Shown here: piece after piece, positions 52,380-61,856 of the stretch
Position numbering within the stretch: the first letter of the stretch is position 1
Layout of the letters: each line of letters opens with the position of its first letter
Source: Betaproteobacteria bacterium
GTDB lineage: Bacteria; Pseudomonadota; Gammaproteobacteria; Burkholderiales; Ga0077523
Direction of reading: 5' to 3'
Assembly (NCBI GenBank): GCA_016713305.1
Contig: JADJPK010000021.1
Coordinates: 8,999 to 72,998, forward strand
Length of the DNA: 64,000 nucleotides
Program-made: the position numbers and the translations under genes
Notes under the pieces: model-generated
What the model was told of the DNA's origin: nothing
Database searches by the model: none
What the model saw: the letters and a program-made list of their open reading frames with translations, nothing else

Positions 52380-53692
52380 ATGCGCCGGCTGACCGACCTC
52401 CACTTCCGCGAATGGCTCCTGATCGGCGCGCCCGCCGTCGCGATCGCCATTGCGGGAATCTGGTTCGCGGCCAGGTTTCTGCAGCCGGCGACGCCGGAAC
52501 GCGTGGTCATGGCCACCGGAGTGGCGGGCGGAGGATATGCCGAATTCGGTGACCTGTACCGCAAGGGGCTCGCGCGTCACGGCGTCGAGGTCGTCCTGCG
52601 CCCGACCGAAGGTTCGGTGGACAACTACACGCTGCTCAACTCGCCCGACTCGGGTGTCGACTTCGCTCTGGTGCAAAGCGGTGTCGGCAAGGCCGAAGAA
52701 GCGCCAGGCATCGTATCGCTGGGCAGTGTCGCCTACGAGCCCCTGTGGATCTTCTGCCGGGGCAAGGAACGTCTCGATCGCGTCGCCCAGCTGCGGGGCA
52801 GGCGTATCGCCATCGGTCTGCCCGGCAGCGGGACGCGCGTGCTCGCACGGGAAGTGCTCGAGACCAACAACCTCACCGAGGAGGGCGTGGCAGGGGTGCA
52901 CGTGACCGGTGTCGACGGCGCGGAAGCGCTGCTGGGCGGGGCGGTGGATTGCCTGTTCATCATCGCTGCTCCCCAGGCCGGCATCGTGCGGGCGATCATG
53001 TACGCGGACGGCGTGTCGCTGCTGGACATCGATCGCGCCGAAGCCTATGTGCGCCGCCTGCCGTATCTGTCCAAGGTGTTGCCGCGCGGCGTGTTCGACC
53101 TGGAACGCGACATTCCCCGCGTGACGTGACGCTGCTCGCGCCCACCGCGGACATCCTGGCGAAGGAGGACCTGCACCCCGCCATCCAGATGGTGCTGCTG
53201 CAGACCGCCACCGGCATTCATGGCGGGCCAGGCATGTTCCAGGCACAGGGGCAGTTTCCGCAGGCGCGGGAGAATGGTTTTCCCATCTCGCCCGGTGCGC
53301 GCCGCTACTACCAGTCCGGCACGCCGTTCCTGCAGCGCTATCTGCCGTTCTGGCTGGCGAACCTGCTCGATCGTCTGATCGTCATGGCCGTTCCGGTGAT
53401 TGCCATCCTGTTCCCGTTGAGCCGCATCGTTCCGCCGCTGTACAAGTGGCGCGTGCGTTCGCGCATCTACCGCTGGTACGGTGAACTCATGTTCATCGAA
53501 AACGAGACGCGGCACAGCATGACCGCCGGAGAGAAGCGCGATTTCGGCAAGCGGCTCGACGCGATCGAGGACGTCGTCAACGAGCAGCATCCGCCGCTCG
53601 CCTACGCCGACCAGCTCTATGCGCTGCGCCTGCACATCGATTTCGTGCGGGCCAAGCTCGCCAAAGCCACGGTGGGGGACAAGGCGTCCTGA
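52380..53692 (+). CDS. TAXI-family TRAP solute receptor, orphan (frameshifted)
   Basis: Repaired, this is about 437 residues starting MRRLTDLHFREWLL (an upstream TTG at 52359 is possible). An N-terminal membrane segment lies at residues 12-32. The receptor part has ATGVAGGGYAEFGDLYRKGL, SVDNYTLLNSPDSGVDFALV and GSGTRVLAREVLE. A C-terminal span (LIVMAVPVIAILFPL) and helix RVRSRIYRWYGEL follow. The frame breaks at 53115-53120; restoring one base gives DIPARDVTLLAPTADIL. No TRAP permease (DctQM) is adjacent. Such anchored orphan TAXI proteins are common in betaproteobacteria, and their ligand is unknown. Confidence 0.82.
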
Positions 53693-53743
53693 CCCCGGCG
53701 GCGCGTTCGCTGGACTGTGACGAAGACGGAAGCGAGCGCGGGA

Positions 53744-54610
53744 CTACCGGGATGGGGCGAGAGGATCTTCCTCGCCGAAGAATTCGAGGAGCGTGGCCGC
53801 CACGACCTCGGGCTTTTCCTCGGGCAGCCAGTGCCCGCAGTCGGCCACGATTCCGCCGCGCACGTCGTCGGCGACGCGCTTCAGCGAGTCGATGACCTCC
53901 ATGCCGCGTCCGAAGCTCTTGTCTCCCAGCCCCAGCACGGGCATGCGCAGCTTGCCGCCCGATTCCAGCAACGCCCGGTTGTCGTCGGCGTCCTGCGGGA
54001 GCGTCCGGTACATGGAAAAGAGCGCCCGCATGGCGCCAGGCTTCACGTAGGTCCGCAGGTACTCCTTGCGGTCCTCTTCGCCGATGCAGTGGTTGAGGTA
54101 GCCGTAGTTGTCGAAGAGCCAGTCGAGGATCAGGTGCTCGCGGCCGATGAACAATTGCTCGGGGAGATCCGGCGTGCGGAAGAGGGCGTGATGCCAGCGG
54201 CGCCCACCTTGAGAGAAGTCGCCGCCGTCTCCTGGAATGACGACATCGAGGATCGCGAGCCGTCGCACGGCATCCGGGTGCCGGGCCGCCAGGGAAAATG
54301 CGACCGGCCCGCCCCAGTCGTGTCCGGCGAGGAAGAACCGGTCGAGCTTCATCGACTGCATCAGGCGCCAGATGTCCTCGGCCATCGTCTTCTTGTCGTA
54401 GCCGCCGGGAGGCCGGGACGAATCGCCAAGACCTCTCAGATCGGGAGCGATCACAAGATACTTTTCGGCGAGTGCCGGCATCACGTAGCGCCATTCGTGC
54501 GACGTCTGCGGGCAGCCGTGCACGAGGACGACCGGAAATCCCTTCCCTGCCGTGATGCAGTGGAGGATCACATCGCCGAGATCCACATCGTGGTGCGTCA
54601 CCTGGGTCAT
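53744..54610 (-). CDS. Alpha/beta hydrolase (epoxide hydrolase / haloacetate dehalogenase-like)
   Basis: The protein has 288 residues. The oxyanion region HGCPQTSHEWR lies at about 31-41, DLRGLGDSSRP at about 57, and the nucleophile Asp in AGHDWGG at about 95-101. The acid/base His is in ADCGHWLPEEKPE near 265. HDWGG with Asp, not Ser, marks the epoxide-hydrolase and dehalogenase branch. It lies 23 bases downstream of the isopropylmalate-type dehydrogenase, likely in one transcript. The substrate is unknown. Confidence 0.87.
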   Translation of the reverse strand: MTQVTHHDVDLGDVILHCITAGKGFPVVLVHGCPQTSHEWRYVMPALAEKYLVIAPDLRGLGDSSRPPGGYDKKTMAEDIWRLMQSMKLDRFFLAGHDWGGPVAFSLAARHPDAVRRLAILDVVIPGDGGDFSQGGRRWHHALFRTPDLPEQLFIGREHLILDWLFDNYGYLNHCIGEEDRKEYLRTYVKPGAMRALFSMYRTLPQDADDNRALLESGGKLRMPVLGLGDKSFGRGMEVIDSLKRVADDVRGGIVADCGHWLPEEKPEVVAATLLEFFGEEDPLAPSR

Positions 54611-54633
54611 TGCGCGTTCCTCAAGAGTTCCTT

Positions 54634-55728
54634 TCAGCCGAGCGCGCCGATGACCGCGCGCGTGATCGCGGCCGTGCCGTCGTTCCCGCCGAACTCGAAC
54701 GGCACGATCGCGCGCGATGCGAACACGGAGTCGATGGCCCGCTCCAGGCGGGTGGCGGCATCCGCCAGCATCTCGATGCCGTGCCGGTCGCCGAGCCACT
54801 CGAGCATCATGGCGGCGGACAGCAGCATGCCCGTGGGATTGGCCTTGCCCTGCCCGGCAATGTCCGGCGCGCTGCCGTGCGCCGGCTGGAAGACGGCGTG
54901 CCGGTCGCCGATGTCGCCGGACGGTGCCATGCCCATGCCCCCGATCAGACCCGCGCCGAGGTCCGACAGGATGTCGCCGAACTGGTTCTCCACGGGCAGC
55001 ACGTCGTACTCCCACGGCTTGCGGATCATGTTGAGCGCCATGGCGTCGACGTAGCAGTGATCGGCGGGAATGTCCGGGTGCCTCTTCGCGATGTCGAGGA
55101 ATACCTGGTTCATCAAGGCCTGGCCGCGGTGCACGTTCGACTTGTCGACGCAGGTCACCCGGCCTTTTGCCGGGTTCCGCATGCGCCGGCGCTTCGCGAG
55201 CGCGAAGGAGAACTCGAACAGCCGCTCGGAGCCTGACCGCGTGATGAGACCGAGGTCGTAGGCGGCGTCGGGACCGCCGTCGGGAACGGCATCAGGATTC
55301 AGCCGGCCGTGGAACCAGCCTTCGGTCTGCTCGCGAACGATGACGAAATCGATTCCGGAGGCACGGGGGTCGGCAAGCGGCAAGGGCGTCCCCGGGATCG
55401 CGCGTACCGGCCGCACGCCCGCGTAGAGGTCGAGCTCCTTGCGCAGATCCAGCTGGGGGGCGATCTCGGTGCCGTCGGGGTAGCGCACGTGCGGCAGACC
55501 CATCGCGCCGAACAGCACCGCATCGGCTTCGGCCGACGCGCGCATGGACGAATCCGGAAAGGCGACGCCCGTATCGGCGTAGTGCTGCGCGCCGCCGGGA
55601 TGCTCCTCGAAGCGCAGGTGCCATCCGCCGGTACGCGTTTGCAGAACGTCGAGCACTTCGATGCACGCGCTCATCACTTCGACCCCGACGCCGTCGCCGG
55701 GCAGGGTCACGATGCGGAAGTCGGTCAT
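54634..55728 (-). CDS. Isocitrate/isopropylmalate dehydrogenase family (tartrate dehydrogenase-like)
   Basis: The protein has 364 residues. It begins FRIVTLPGDGVGVEVM, then has the substrate Arg region LDLYAGVRPVRA, VREQTEGWFHG, TRSGSERLFEFSFALAKRR, CVDKSNVHRG, the metal Asp cluster DAMALNMIRKP and PVENQFGDILSDLGAGLIGG. The NAD-binding end has AVFQPAHGSAPDIAGQGKAN. The fold is clear. EGWFHGRL rather than GGLYFG suggests a tartrate or related hydroxy-acid dehydrogenase rather than LeuB, and no leu genes adjoin it. Confidence 0.87.
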   Translation of the reverse strand: MTDFRIVTLPGDGVGVEVMSACIEVLDVLQTRTGGWHLRFEEHPGGAQHYADTGVAFPDSSMRASAEADAVLFGAMGLPHVRYPDGTEIAPQLDLRKELDLYAGVRPVRAIPGTPLPLADPRASGIDFVIVREQTEGWFHGRLNPDAVPDGGPDAAYDLGLITRSGSERLFEFSFALAKRRRMRNPAKGRVTCVDKSNVHRGQALMNQVFLDIAKRHPDIPADHCYVDAMALNMIRKPWEYDVLPVENQFGDILSDLGAGLIGGMGMAPSGDIGDRHAVFQPAHGSAPDIAGQGKANPTGMLLSAAMMLEWLGDRHGIEMLADAATRLERAIDSVFASRAIVPFEFGGNDGTAAITRAVIGALG

Positions 55729-55813
55729 GGGGATGTCCCTGGTTCGGCGTCCGGAAGGCCTGGACGTGCCTCGACCGCGACGCGATGCAAGAGCGTGGCG
55801 CGAGACAGCGCGT

Positions 55814-56041
55814 TCAGCGACGGGCCGCGGACCGGGCCTGCCACAGCAATCCCCCCACGATTCCGGCCGCGGCACCGGCCACTGCGACGAAGGGCGGCCA
55901 TCGGTTTCCTGGCGCCACCCACAGGGGAATGGAACCAAGCAGGAGTCCCGCGAGGACACCGAGGTAGACGCGCCACCAGTCGAGCAGTTCGAGAAGCGCG
56001 GTGCCCAGCCGGAGAGCCAGCGAGGCGCAGCGGCGCAGCAA
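55814..56041 (-). CDS. Small membrane protein downstream of exbD
   Basis: The frame gives 75 residues from a TTG at 56041, 20 bases after exbD. It has two predicted spans (about 24-43 and 50-68) with WWRVYLGVLAGLLLGSIPLWV. I know of no family. The weak start and small size leave doubt, but position in the tonB-exbB-exbD transcript and hydrophobic pattern favour a real gene. Confidence 0.45.
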   Translation of the reverse strand: MLRRCASLALRLGTALLELLDWWRVYLGVLAGLLLGSIPLWVAPGNRWPPFVAVAGAAAGIVGGLLWQARSAARR

Positions 56042-56061
56042 GGTGCGTGCGCCCGGTGAGG

Positions 56062-56484
56062 TTACTGCGCCTGCATGGTCGGGTCGAGAGGGAACCCGAT
56101 CTTCTTCAATCCGGCCCGTTGGACGGCCGCCATGATCTGCGCGACCTTCTCGTACTGCACGGTGCGGGCCCCGCGGATGTGAATCTCCGGCTGCGGTTCC
56201 TGCTTCGCCGCGGCGTCGATGCGCGATTGCAGTTCCTCGGCGGAGATTTCCTCGGCGTTCCAGTAGAGCTTCGCGTTCTCGTCGACGGAGAGGTTGATGT
56301 TCTCCGGCTTGGTCTCGTTCGGCTGATTGGTGGCGCGCGGCAGATCGATCTTCACCGCGTGATTCATGACCGGGATGGTGCTCATGAAGATGATCAGCAG
56401 CACCAGCATCACGTCCACGAGCGGCGTGGTGTTGATCTCGGGATTGAACTCGTCTTCGGAGTCGCTCAAGGATCCCATGGCCAT
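56062..56484 (-). CDS. exbD: Biopolymer transport protein ExbD
   Basis: The protein has 140 residues. A cytoplasmic N terminus (DEFNPEINTTPLVDVMLVLL) leads into the single membrane span, with the functional Asp in LVDVM at about residue 24. A periplasmic domain follows, with ENINLSVDENAKLYWN and VAQIMAAVQRAGLKKIGF. With ExbB it forms the proton-driven motor that energises TonB. It starts MAMGSLSDSE 14 bases after exbB. Confidence 0.93.
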   Translation of the reverse strand: MAMGSLSDSEDEFNPEINTTPLVDVMLVLLIIFMSTIPVMNHAVKIDLPRATNQPNETKPENINLSVDENAKLYWNAEEISAEELQSRIDAAAKQEPQPEIHIRGARTVQYEKVAQIMAAVQRAGLKKIGFPLDPTMQAQ

Positions 56485-56498
56485 GATCGGTTCTCCTG

Positions 56499-57239
56499 TC
56501 AGGCCTTCGCGCCGGTTACCGCGGTCAGCTTGGGATCGCGGACACCGCCCGCGGGCGCCGCGCCGTCACCCACGCGGGATCCCGTGAGGAAGAATGCGTG
56601 CAGGTCGTAGCCGAAGCGATTGAGCTTCGCGACGAGGGACTTGTTGCCCCGCACGAGCGCGTTGTATCCGAGTGCCGCGGGAATGGCGACCGCGAGGCCC
56701 AGGGCCGTCATGATGAGCGCTTCACCCACCGGGCCTGCCACCTTGTCCAGCGAGGCCTGGCCGGCGAGCCCGATGGCCACCAGCGCGTGGTAGATGCCCC
56801 ACACCGTGCCGAACAGGCCGACGAACGGCGCAGTGGAGGAGACGGACGCCAACACCGACAGACCCGACTGGAGCCGCGCATTGCTTTCGTCGATCGAGGC
56901 GCGCAGGCCGCTGGCGATCCACTCGTTGCGGCCCATGCTTCCGCCCAGCGTGCCTTCGTGATGGCGATGGTGCGAGGACGCATCGACGCCGGCCTGGACC
57001 AGGGCAGCGAAGGGGCTCTCCGTGGCATTGCCGAGGGCATCCAGGCCTTCCTGCACCGAGCGCGCCTGCCAGAAGGCATCGCGCGCCTGTTGCGCGGCGC
57101 GCTGCAGACGCACCAGCGTCAGGCCCTTCATCACGATCACGTACCACGACATGGCCGACATGATGACGAGAAGCATCGCCACGCCTTTCTGCACGGCATC
57201 GGCGTTCGCCCACAGATGATCCAATCCGAACTGACCCAC
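56499..57239 (-). CDS. exbB: Biopolymer transport protein ExbB (MotA/TolQ/ExbB)
   Basis: The protein has 246 residues. GTG 57239 lies nine bases after GGAGG, fixing the start; readings further upstream are the out-of-frame end of TonB. Three membrane spans are seen: AVQKGVAMLLVIMSAMSWYV (20-39), around LASVSSTAPFVGLFGTVWGIY (140-160) and ALIMTALGLAVAIPAALGYN (180-199). The conserved loop TAPFVGLFGTVWGIYHAL is typical. It acts with ExbD and TonB. Confidence 0.93.
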   Translation of the reverse strand: MGQFGLDHLWANADAVQKGVAMLLVIMSAMSWYVIVMKGLTLVRLQRAAQQARDAFWQARSVQEGLDALGNATESPFAALVQAGVDASSHHRHHEGTLGGSMGRNEWIASGLRASIDESNARLQSGLSVLASVSSTAPFVGLFGTVWGIYHALVAIGLAGQASLDKVAGPVGEALIMTALGLAVAIPAALGYNALVRGNKSLVAKLNRFGYDLHAFFLTGSRVGDGAAPAGGVRDPKLTAVTGAKA

Positions 57240-57255
57240 GATTGAGGACCTCCGA

Positions 57256-57951
57256 TCAAGAATCCAGCTTGAAAGAGAAAGGAACGACGACCCACACCGG
57301 TACGGCGCGGCCGTTGTCCATGTACGGCTTGAACGCTGCCTTGAGCGCTGCTTCCCGGGCCGCATTGTCGAGCCGCGGATAGCCGCTGCTCTTCTGCACT
57401 TCCGCCCGCTCGACCCTGCCCGTCTCCTTACCAGCACGCGTACCTGCAGTTCACCCACTCGCGCAGCCGCATGGAGATGGGGGATAGGTCAGGCTGGGAG
57501 GACGCGTGTACTCGATCCCGGCGTCGCCGAAATTCCGGACCACGGGCTGGGGGGGAGGAGGTGCCGGGGGCGCCTGTACCACCGGCGCCGGCGGCTGTGG
57601 TACCGGTGGGGGCGGAGCCACCACGACAGGCGCGGGCTCGGCAGGCTTCGGCGGCTCCGGCGGTGCCGGGGGCAGCGTGATGGCGGTAGGCGGCGGCGGT
57701 TCGTCGATGGGCTTCACCGTTTCCCGCGGCGGCGGAGGCGGCGGGGGCGGTGCCGCCATGACCTTGGGAGGCGGAGGCGGGGGAGGCGGCGGCGGTTCGG
57801 CGGGCGGGTCAGGCAGGATGAGCCGAGCGATCACCTCCTCCTGGACGAACTTGGAGGCGCTGCGCATGAGTCCCGCTTGCAGGGCATAGAAGAACCCCAC
57901 GTGGAGCAGAACGATAAAAGCGACGACGATGCCCTGGCGGGTATTGGGCAT
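57256..57951 (-). CDS. tonB: TonB energy transducer (C terminus frameshifted)
   Basis: The start is MPNTRQGIVVAFIVLLHVGF, one N-terminal anchor. A long Pro-rich spacer follows (several poly-Pro runs, KPIDEPPPP, PEPPKPAEPAP) before the receptor-contacting C-terminal domain. That domain is in broken frames: single bases are missing at 57479-57483, 57454-57456 and 57429-57431. Repaired, it reads LTYPPISMRLREWGELQVRV and then GRVERAEVQKSSGYPRLDNA, ending VVVPFSFKLDS at 57256. It passes energy from ExbBD to outer-membrane receptors for iron chelates or cobalamin. It is first in the tonB-exbB-exbD operon. Confidence 0.85.
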
Positions 57952-58273
57952 GGGACACTCTTTGGACCTTTCCCGATTTCCTCTTCGGGCGGTCACCTGG
58001 TACGGAAGACGTCGCGCCTCAACAGGAAAGAACTTTCACAGACCGGTGCGTTTCGCGGACCTGCCGCCCGTCTGTCAGCAGCCGGCATTGGAGGCGGGAC
58101 TGTAGCCCAACGACGCACTCAACGCAAACCGTTCTCATTACCGACGGTCAAGTCAGGAATTGTTCCCGTTCCCGTCCGGAGCTTTCGGCAGGGCATCTGG
58201 AATTGCTCCCGGCGGGCGGCGGCGGCCGCGCGGCTATACTCGGGCGTCATCTGCCCCTGGAGGCGCGCTCGGA
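57952..58273. other. Divergent promoter region tonB / GST
   Basis: These 322 bases contain no supported gene. They hold the promoters of tonB (left) and the GST gene (right). A weak Fur-box-like match lies at 58124-58140. Confidence 0.5.
58124..58140 (-). promoter_or_regulatory. Tentative Fur-box-like site upstream of tonB
   Basis: The minus strand reads TAATGAGAACGGTTTGC, which shares about 11 of 17 positions with the Fur consensus core. It lies 170-190 bases before tonB. Iron control of tonB is usual; the site itself is weak. Confidence 0.3.
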
Positions 58274-58969
58274 ATGATCGACCTGCACTATTGGACAACG
58301 CCCAACGGGCACAAGATCACGATATTTCTCGAAGAAACCGGGCTTCCCTATCGCATTCGCCCGGTCAACATCGGCCGGGGCGAGCAGTTCGACCCGGATT
58401 TCCTGGCCATTTCGCCGAACAACCGCATTCCGGCCATCGTCGACGACGATCCGGGCGACGGCGGGCAGCCGATCTCCGTCTTCGAATCCGGAGCGATCCT
58501 CGTCTACCTCGCAGCGAAGACCGGCAAGTTCCTGCCACGGGATACGCGGGCGTGGGTGGAGGTGCTGCAGTGGCTGATGTGGCAGATGGGCGGGCTGGGC
58601 CCCATGGCCGGGCAGAATCACCATTTCGTCCAGTACGCGCCGGAACGGATTCCCTACGCCATGGACCGCTACGTGAAGGAGACGGCACGTCTGTACGGCG
58701 TTCTCAACAAGCGGCTGTCCGACCGGGAGTTCGTGGCAGGCGACTACTCCATCGCGGACATGGCGTGCTATCCATGGATCGTGCCGCACAAGCGGCAGCA
58801 ACAGAATCTCGACGACGTTCCCCATCTGAGGCGCTGGTTCGACACGATCCACGCGCGGCCCGCAGTGGAACGGGCGTACGAACTTGCCAAGACGGTCAAC
58901 GTCAAGCCGACCGTGGACGAGGAAGCGAAGAAGGTATTGTTCGGACAGGACGCCGGAACGGTGAAATAG
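58274..58969 (+). CDS. Glutathione S-transferase (YfcG/Ure2-like)
   Basis: The protein has 231 residues from ATG 58274. The thioredoxin-like N domain has YWTTPNGHKITIFLEETGLP, then ISPNNRIPAIVD and FESGAILVYLA, the glutathione-binding cis-Pro and Glu-Ser. The all-helical C domain has WLMWQMGGLGPMAGQNHHF and GDYSIADMACYPW. This matches the Nu/YfcG class, which has disulfide reductase activity on glutathione. It diverges from tonB and converges with rlhA. Confidence 0.9.
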   Translation: MIDLHYWTTPNGHKITIFLEETGLPYRIRPVNIGRGEQFDPDFLAISPNNRIPAIVDDDPGDGGQPISVFESGAILVYLAAKTGKFLPRDTRAWVEVLQWLMWQMGGLGPMAGQNHHFVQYAPERIPYAMDRYVKETARLYGVLNKRLSDREFVAGDYSIADMACYPWIVPHKRQQQNLDDVPHLRRWFDTIHARPAVERAYELAKTVNVKPTVDEEAKKVLFGQDAGTVK

Positions 58970-58991
58970 GTCCCGGTCCGGCCGGGCGCGC

Positions 58992-60947
58992 TCAGGTGGA
59001 CGTCTTCTCGCGCGCCCGGTAGAAGCGGACCGGGGCGGCCGGCACGTCTTCCAGGATCGGCTTGCGGATACGCCCGACCACGTGCATCTCGCACGGCTTG
59101 CAGTCGAACCGGAGCGTGAGCCGTTCGTTGCCGTTGACCAGCGTGAGCGGTTCGGCGCGGACCTGTCCCTGCACGCCCTGCACGCCCTTGGCCTGCTTGG
59201 GGCACAGGCTCAGCGAAAAGCGCACGCAGTGCTTGGTGATCATGAGGGACACCTCGCCCGGTTCCTCGTGCGATTCGTACGCCGCCTCGATCACCTTGAC
59301 GCCGTGCCTCGCGTAGAAGTCCCGCGCCTTGTGGTTGTAGACGTTGGCGAGATAGCTGAGGCTGTCTTCCGGATAGGGTGCCGGAGGCTCCTTCGCCGCG
59401 AGCGGTTCCGGACGCCGGTAGGCCGCACTGCGGACCGCTTCGAGCCGTTCGACGGCGTCGCGGCGCAGGGCGTTGAGCACGGAGGCCGGAACGAACGGCG
59501 AGCCTGTCAGACGCGTCTCCAGCGAGGACAGGGCGAATATCGTGTTGCCCAGGCGATCGAGTTGCCGGCGGATCTGTTCCTCGATGTCCACGGGTCCGCG
59601 CGCCTCGACGCGCGTCATTTCCGCTTCCGCATACGCCTGGTGACCGTCTTCGTCCGTCGCTTCCAGACGCACTCCGGCGGCCGTTTCGCTCAGCACGAAT
59701 CGCACCCCGATGCGCCGTTCCGCGGACTTGCGGGCGAGCGTCTGGTCCCACGCCGTATCGCGGTTGCGGTGGATCTCCGTATCCACGCGCAGGCCCTGCA
59801 ACTGTCCCACCGGCTCGTTCGGGTACACCCGCCAACGGCGGCCTGTCTGATCCAGCGGTTCGGCCACGTTGACGCGGATGCCCTGCAGTTCACGTTTGTG
59901 GTCGTAGTACGTGAGCCCGTCGCCGTTGCGCAGCGGAGCATGGGAGGTCATGTCGAAGCCGTCCCCATGGATCTTCACCACATGGCCCAGCGCCTGTCCC
60001 ACGTGCTTGGGCGAATCGAACGCGTCGATGTCCTCCTTGCGACCCTGCACGAAGTAGTCGGTTGCGCCCCGGTTGAAGTCGCGGGACGGATCCGGGTCGA
60101 AGAGGAACGTGCAACGCCCGGAGGAGGCGCGCCGCAGCGACGGAGAATCCTCGAGGATGGCATCGACGAGCCTGCGGTAGTGGGCCGTCGTGTTCTTCAC
60201 GTAGCCCATGTCCTTGTAGCGGCCCTCGATCTTGAAGGAGCGGACGCCGGCGTCGACGAGCGCTCGCAGATTGGCGCTCTGGTCGTTGTCCTTGAGGGAC
60301 AGCACGTGGCGCTCGTACGCCACGACCCGGCCCTGCGGATCGGTCACGGTGTAAGGGAGCCGGCACTCCTGTGAACAGTTGCCTCGGTTCGCGCTGCGGC
60401 CGGTGTGGGCGTGACTGATGTAGCACTGACCGCTGTAGGCGACGCACAGCGCGCCGTGGATGAAAAACTCCAGGGTCGCCCGCGGCGTCACGGCGGCGAT
60501 GGCGCGGATCTGGTCCAGCGTGAGTTCCCGCGCCAGGACCATCTGGGCAAAGCCTGCGTCCTGGAGGAAGCGCGCCTTGGCGGGCGTGCGGATGTCGGTC
60601 TGGGTACTGGCGTGCAGCTGGATCGGCGGCAGATCGAGTTCCAGCAGCCCCATGTCCTGCACGATCAGGGCATCGGCGCCGGCCTCGTAGACCTCCCGGA
60701 CGATCCTCTGCGCCGCCGGCAGCTCGTCGTCCCGGAAGATGGTATTGAGCGTGACGAACACGCGGGCGCCGAAGCGGTGGGCGTGAGTGGCGAGGCGTTC
60801 GATGTCCGCGACCTCGTTGGCCGCGTTGACACGTGCTCCGAACGCCGGGCCGCCGATGTAGACCGCGTCGGCACCGTGATTGACGGCCTCGATGCCGATG
60901 CCGGCGTCGCGGGCGGGGGCCAGGAGTTCGATGTCAGGACGGATCAT
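58992..60947 (-). CDS. rlhA: U32-family protein, 23S rRNA C2501 hydroxylase type
   Basis: The protein has 651 residues. The U32 domain begins ELLAPARDAGIGIEAVNHGA and includes the Cys-rich part SGQCYISHAHTGRSANRGN and CSQECRLPYT (metal or cluster site). GVRSFKIEGRYKDMGYV and a long C-terminal domain (DUF3656-like) with NVYNHKARDFY and KPCEMHV follow. The length equals that of E. coli RlhA (formerly YdcP), which hydroxylates C2501 of 23S rRNA using prephenate. Shorter U32 proteases lack the C-terminal half. Confidence 0.85.
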   Translation of the reverse strand: MIRPDIELLAPARDAGIGIEAVNHGADAVYIGGPAFGARVNAANEVADIERLATHAHRFGARVFVTLNTIFRDDELPAAQRIVREVYEAGADALIVQDMGLLELDLPPIQLHASTQTDIRTPAKARFLQDAGFAQMVLARELTLDQIRAIAAVTPRATLEFFIHGALCVAYSGQCYISHAHTGRSANRGNCSQECRLPYTVTDPQGRVVAYERHVLSLKDNDQSANLRALVDAGVRSFKIEGRYKDMGYVKNTTAHYRRLVDAILEDSPSLRRASSGRCTFLFDPDPSRDFNRGATDYFVQGRKEDIDAFDSPKHVGQALGHVVKIHGDGFDMTSHAPLRNGDGLTYYDHKRELQGIRVNVAEPLDQTGRRWRVYPNEPVGQLQGLRVDTEIHRNRDTAWDQTLARKSAERRIGVRFVLSETAAGVRLEATDEDGHQAYAEAEMTRVEARGPVDIEEQIRRQLDRLGNTIFALSSLETRLTGSPFVPASVLNALRRDAVERLEAVRSAAYRRPEPLAAKEPPAPYPEDSLSYLANVYNHKARDFYARHGVKVIEAAYESHEEPGEVSLMITKHCVRFSLSLCPKQAKGVQGVQGQVRAEPLTLVNGNERLTLRFDCKPCEMHVVGRIRKPILEDVPAAPVRFYRAREKTST

Positions 60948-61056
60948 GGGAGGAGAAGGACGGCGGGAGGAGGCATTCTAACGGCGCCCGCACGTGTGGA
61001 ACCGTTCCGCGGCGAGCCGGCACGGTATGCTGGACTTCTTGCAGAGGAGCCATGCC

Positions 61057-61747
61057 ATGTCGATCCGGCTGTTCGAACTTGCGGGGGCCGACCCCGCGCG
61101 TGTTCAGTCCTTACTGCTGGCGCACCTGCATGGCGCTGGCGCACAAGGGCCTCGAATGGGAAACGGTCCCTTGGCGTTTCTCGGACAAGGCCGCCCTGAA
61201 GCCCTATGGGTCGGAGACGGTGCCTGTCCTGCTCGACGGCGATCGCGTCGTCGTGGATTCGTGGGCGATTGCCGAACATCTGGATCGCGTCCACGGCGGC
61301 GCGCCCTTGTTCGACAGTCCGCAGGCACGTGCGGAAGGCCTGTTCGTCAAGTACTGGACCGAGCGGGTGCTGCATCCGCTTCTGACGCGGATGCTGGTGG
61401 CGGACATCCTGCAGGTGCTGGACGAGGGCGACCGGACGTATTTCCGCGAGACACGGGAACGGCGGCTCGGCGCCCGTCTGGAAGAAGTAGTGGCGGACCG
61501 TGATGCAACTCGGGAAAAGTTCCTGGCCTCTCTGGAGCCCCTGCGTGCGATGCTGGGGAGTCAGCCTTGTGTCGGCGGCGCCGAACCGAACTACGCCGAC
61601 TATGTCGTCTTCGGCGCGTTCATGTGGGCGCGCGCGGTATCGCCGTACCCGCTGCTGCGCCCGGACGATCCGGTGCACGCGTGGCGTGCCCGGCTGCTGG
61701 ACCGGTTCGCCGGACTCGCCCGGCGTGCGCCGGGATTCGACGCCTGA
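61057..61747 (+). CDS. Glutathione S-transferase family protein (frameshifted near start)
   Basis: Repaired, this is about 230 residues: MSIRLFELAGADPARV joined to FSPYCWRTCMALAHKGLEWE. The frame shifts at about 61095-61100; a later frame alone would begin at 61052. The N domain has VPVLLDGDRVVVDSWAIAEH (Asp-Ser in the glutathione site), and the C domain ends with a helix bundle (PNYADYVVFGAFMWARAV). The FSPYC motif recalls thiol-class GSTs with a catalytic Cys. The gene starts after GAGGAG, divergent from rlhA. Confidence 0.8.
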
Positions 61748-61856
61748 TGCGAGAGATGGCATGCGTCTGCCCTGATTCAGCGCAAGGGTGGGCGCGCGCC
61801 TGCAGTGGTAACCTCGGCCCCGAACCCATGCCCCCATCCATCATCGACTGTCCATC

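Noticed and set aside
53702..53740. Possible hairpin CGCGTTCGCT / AGCGAGCGCG between convergent genes
   Set aside because: The stem has a mismatch and a 19-base loop with no T run; too weak to call a terminator.
57506..57889. Glycine-rich plus-strand frame
   Set aside because: It is the complement of the Pro-rich spacer of TonB.
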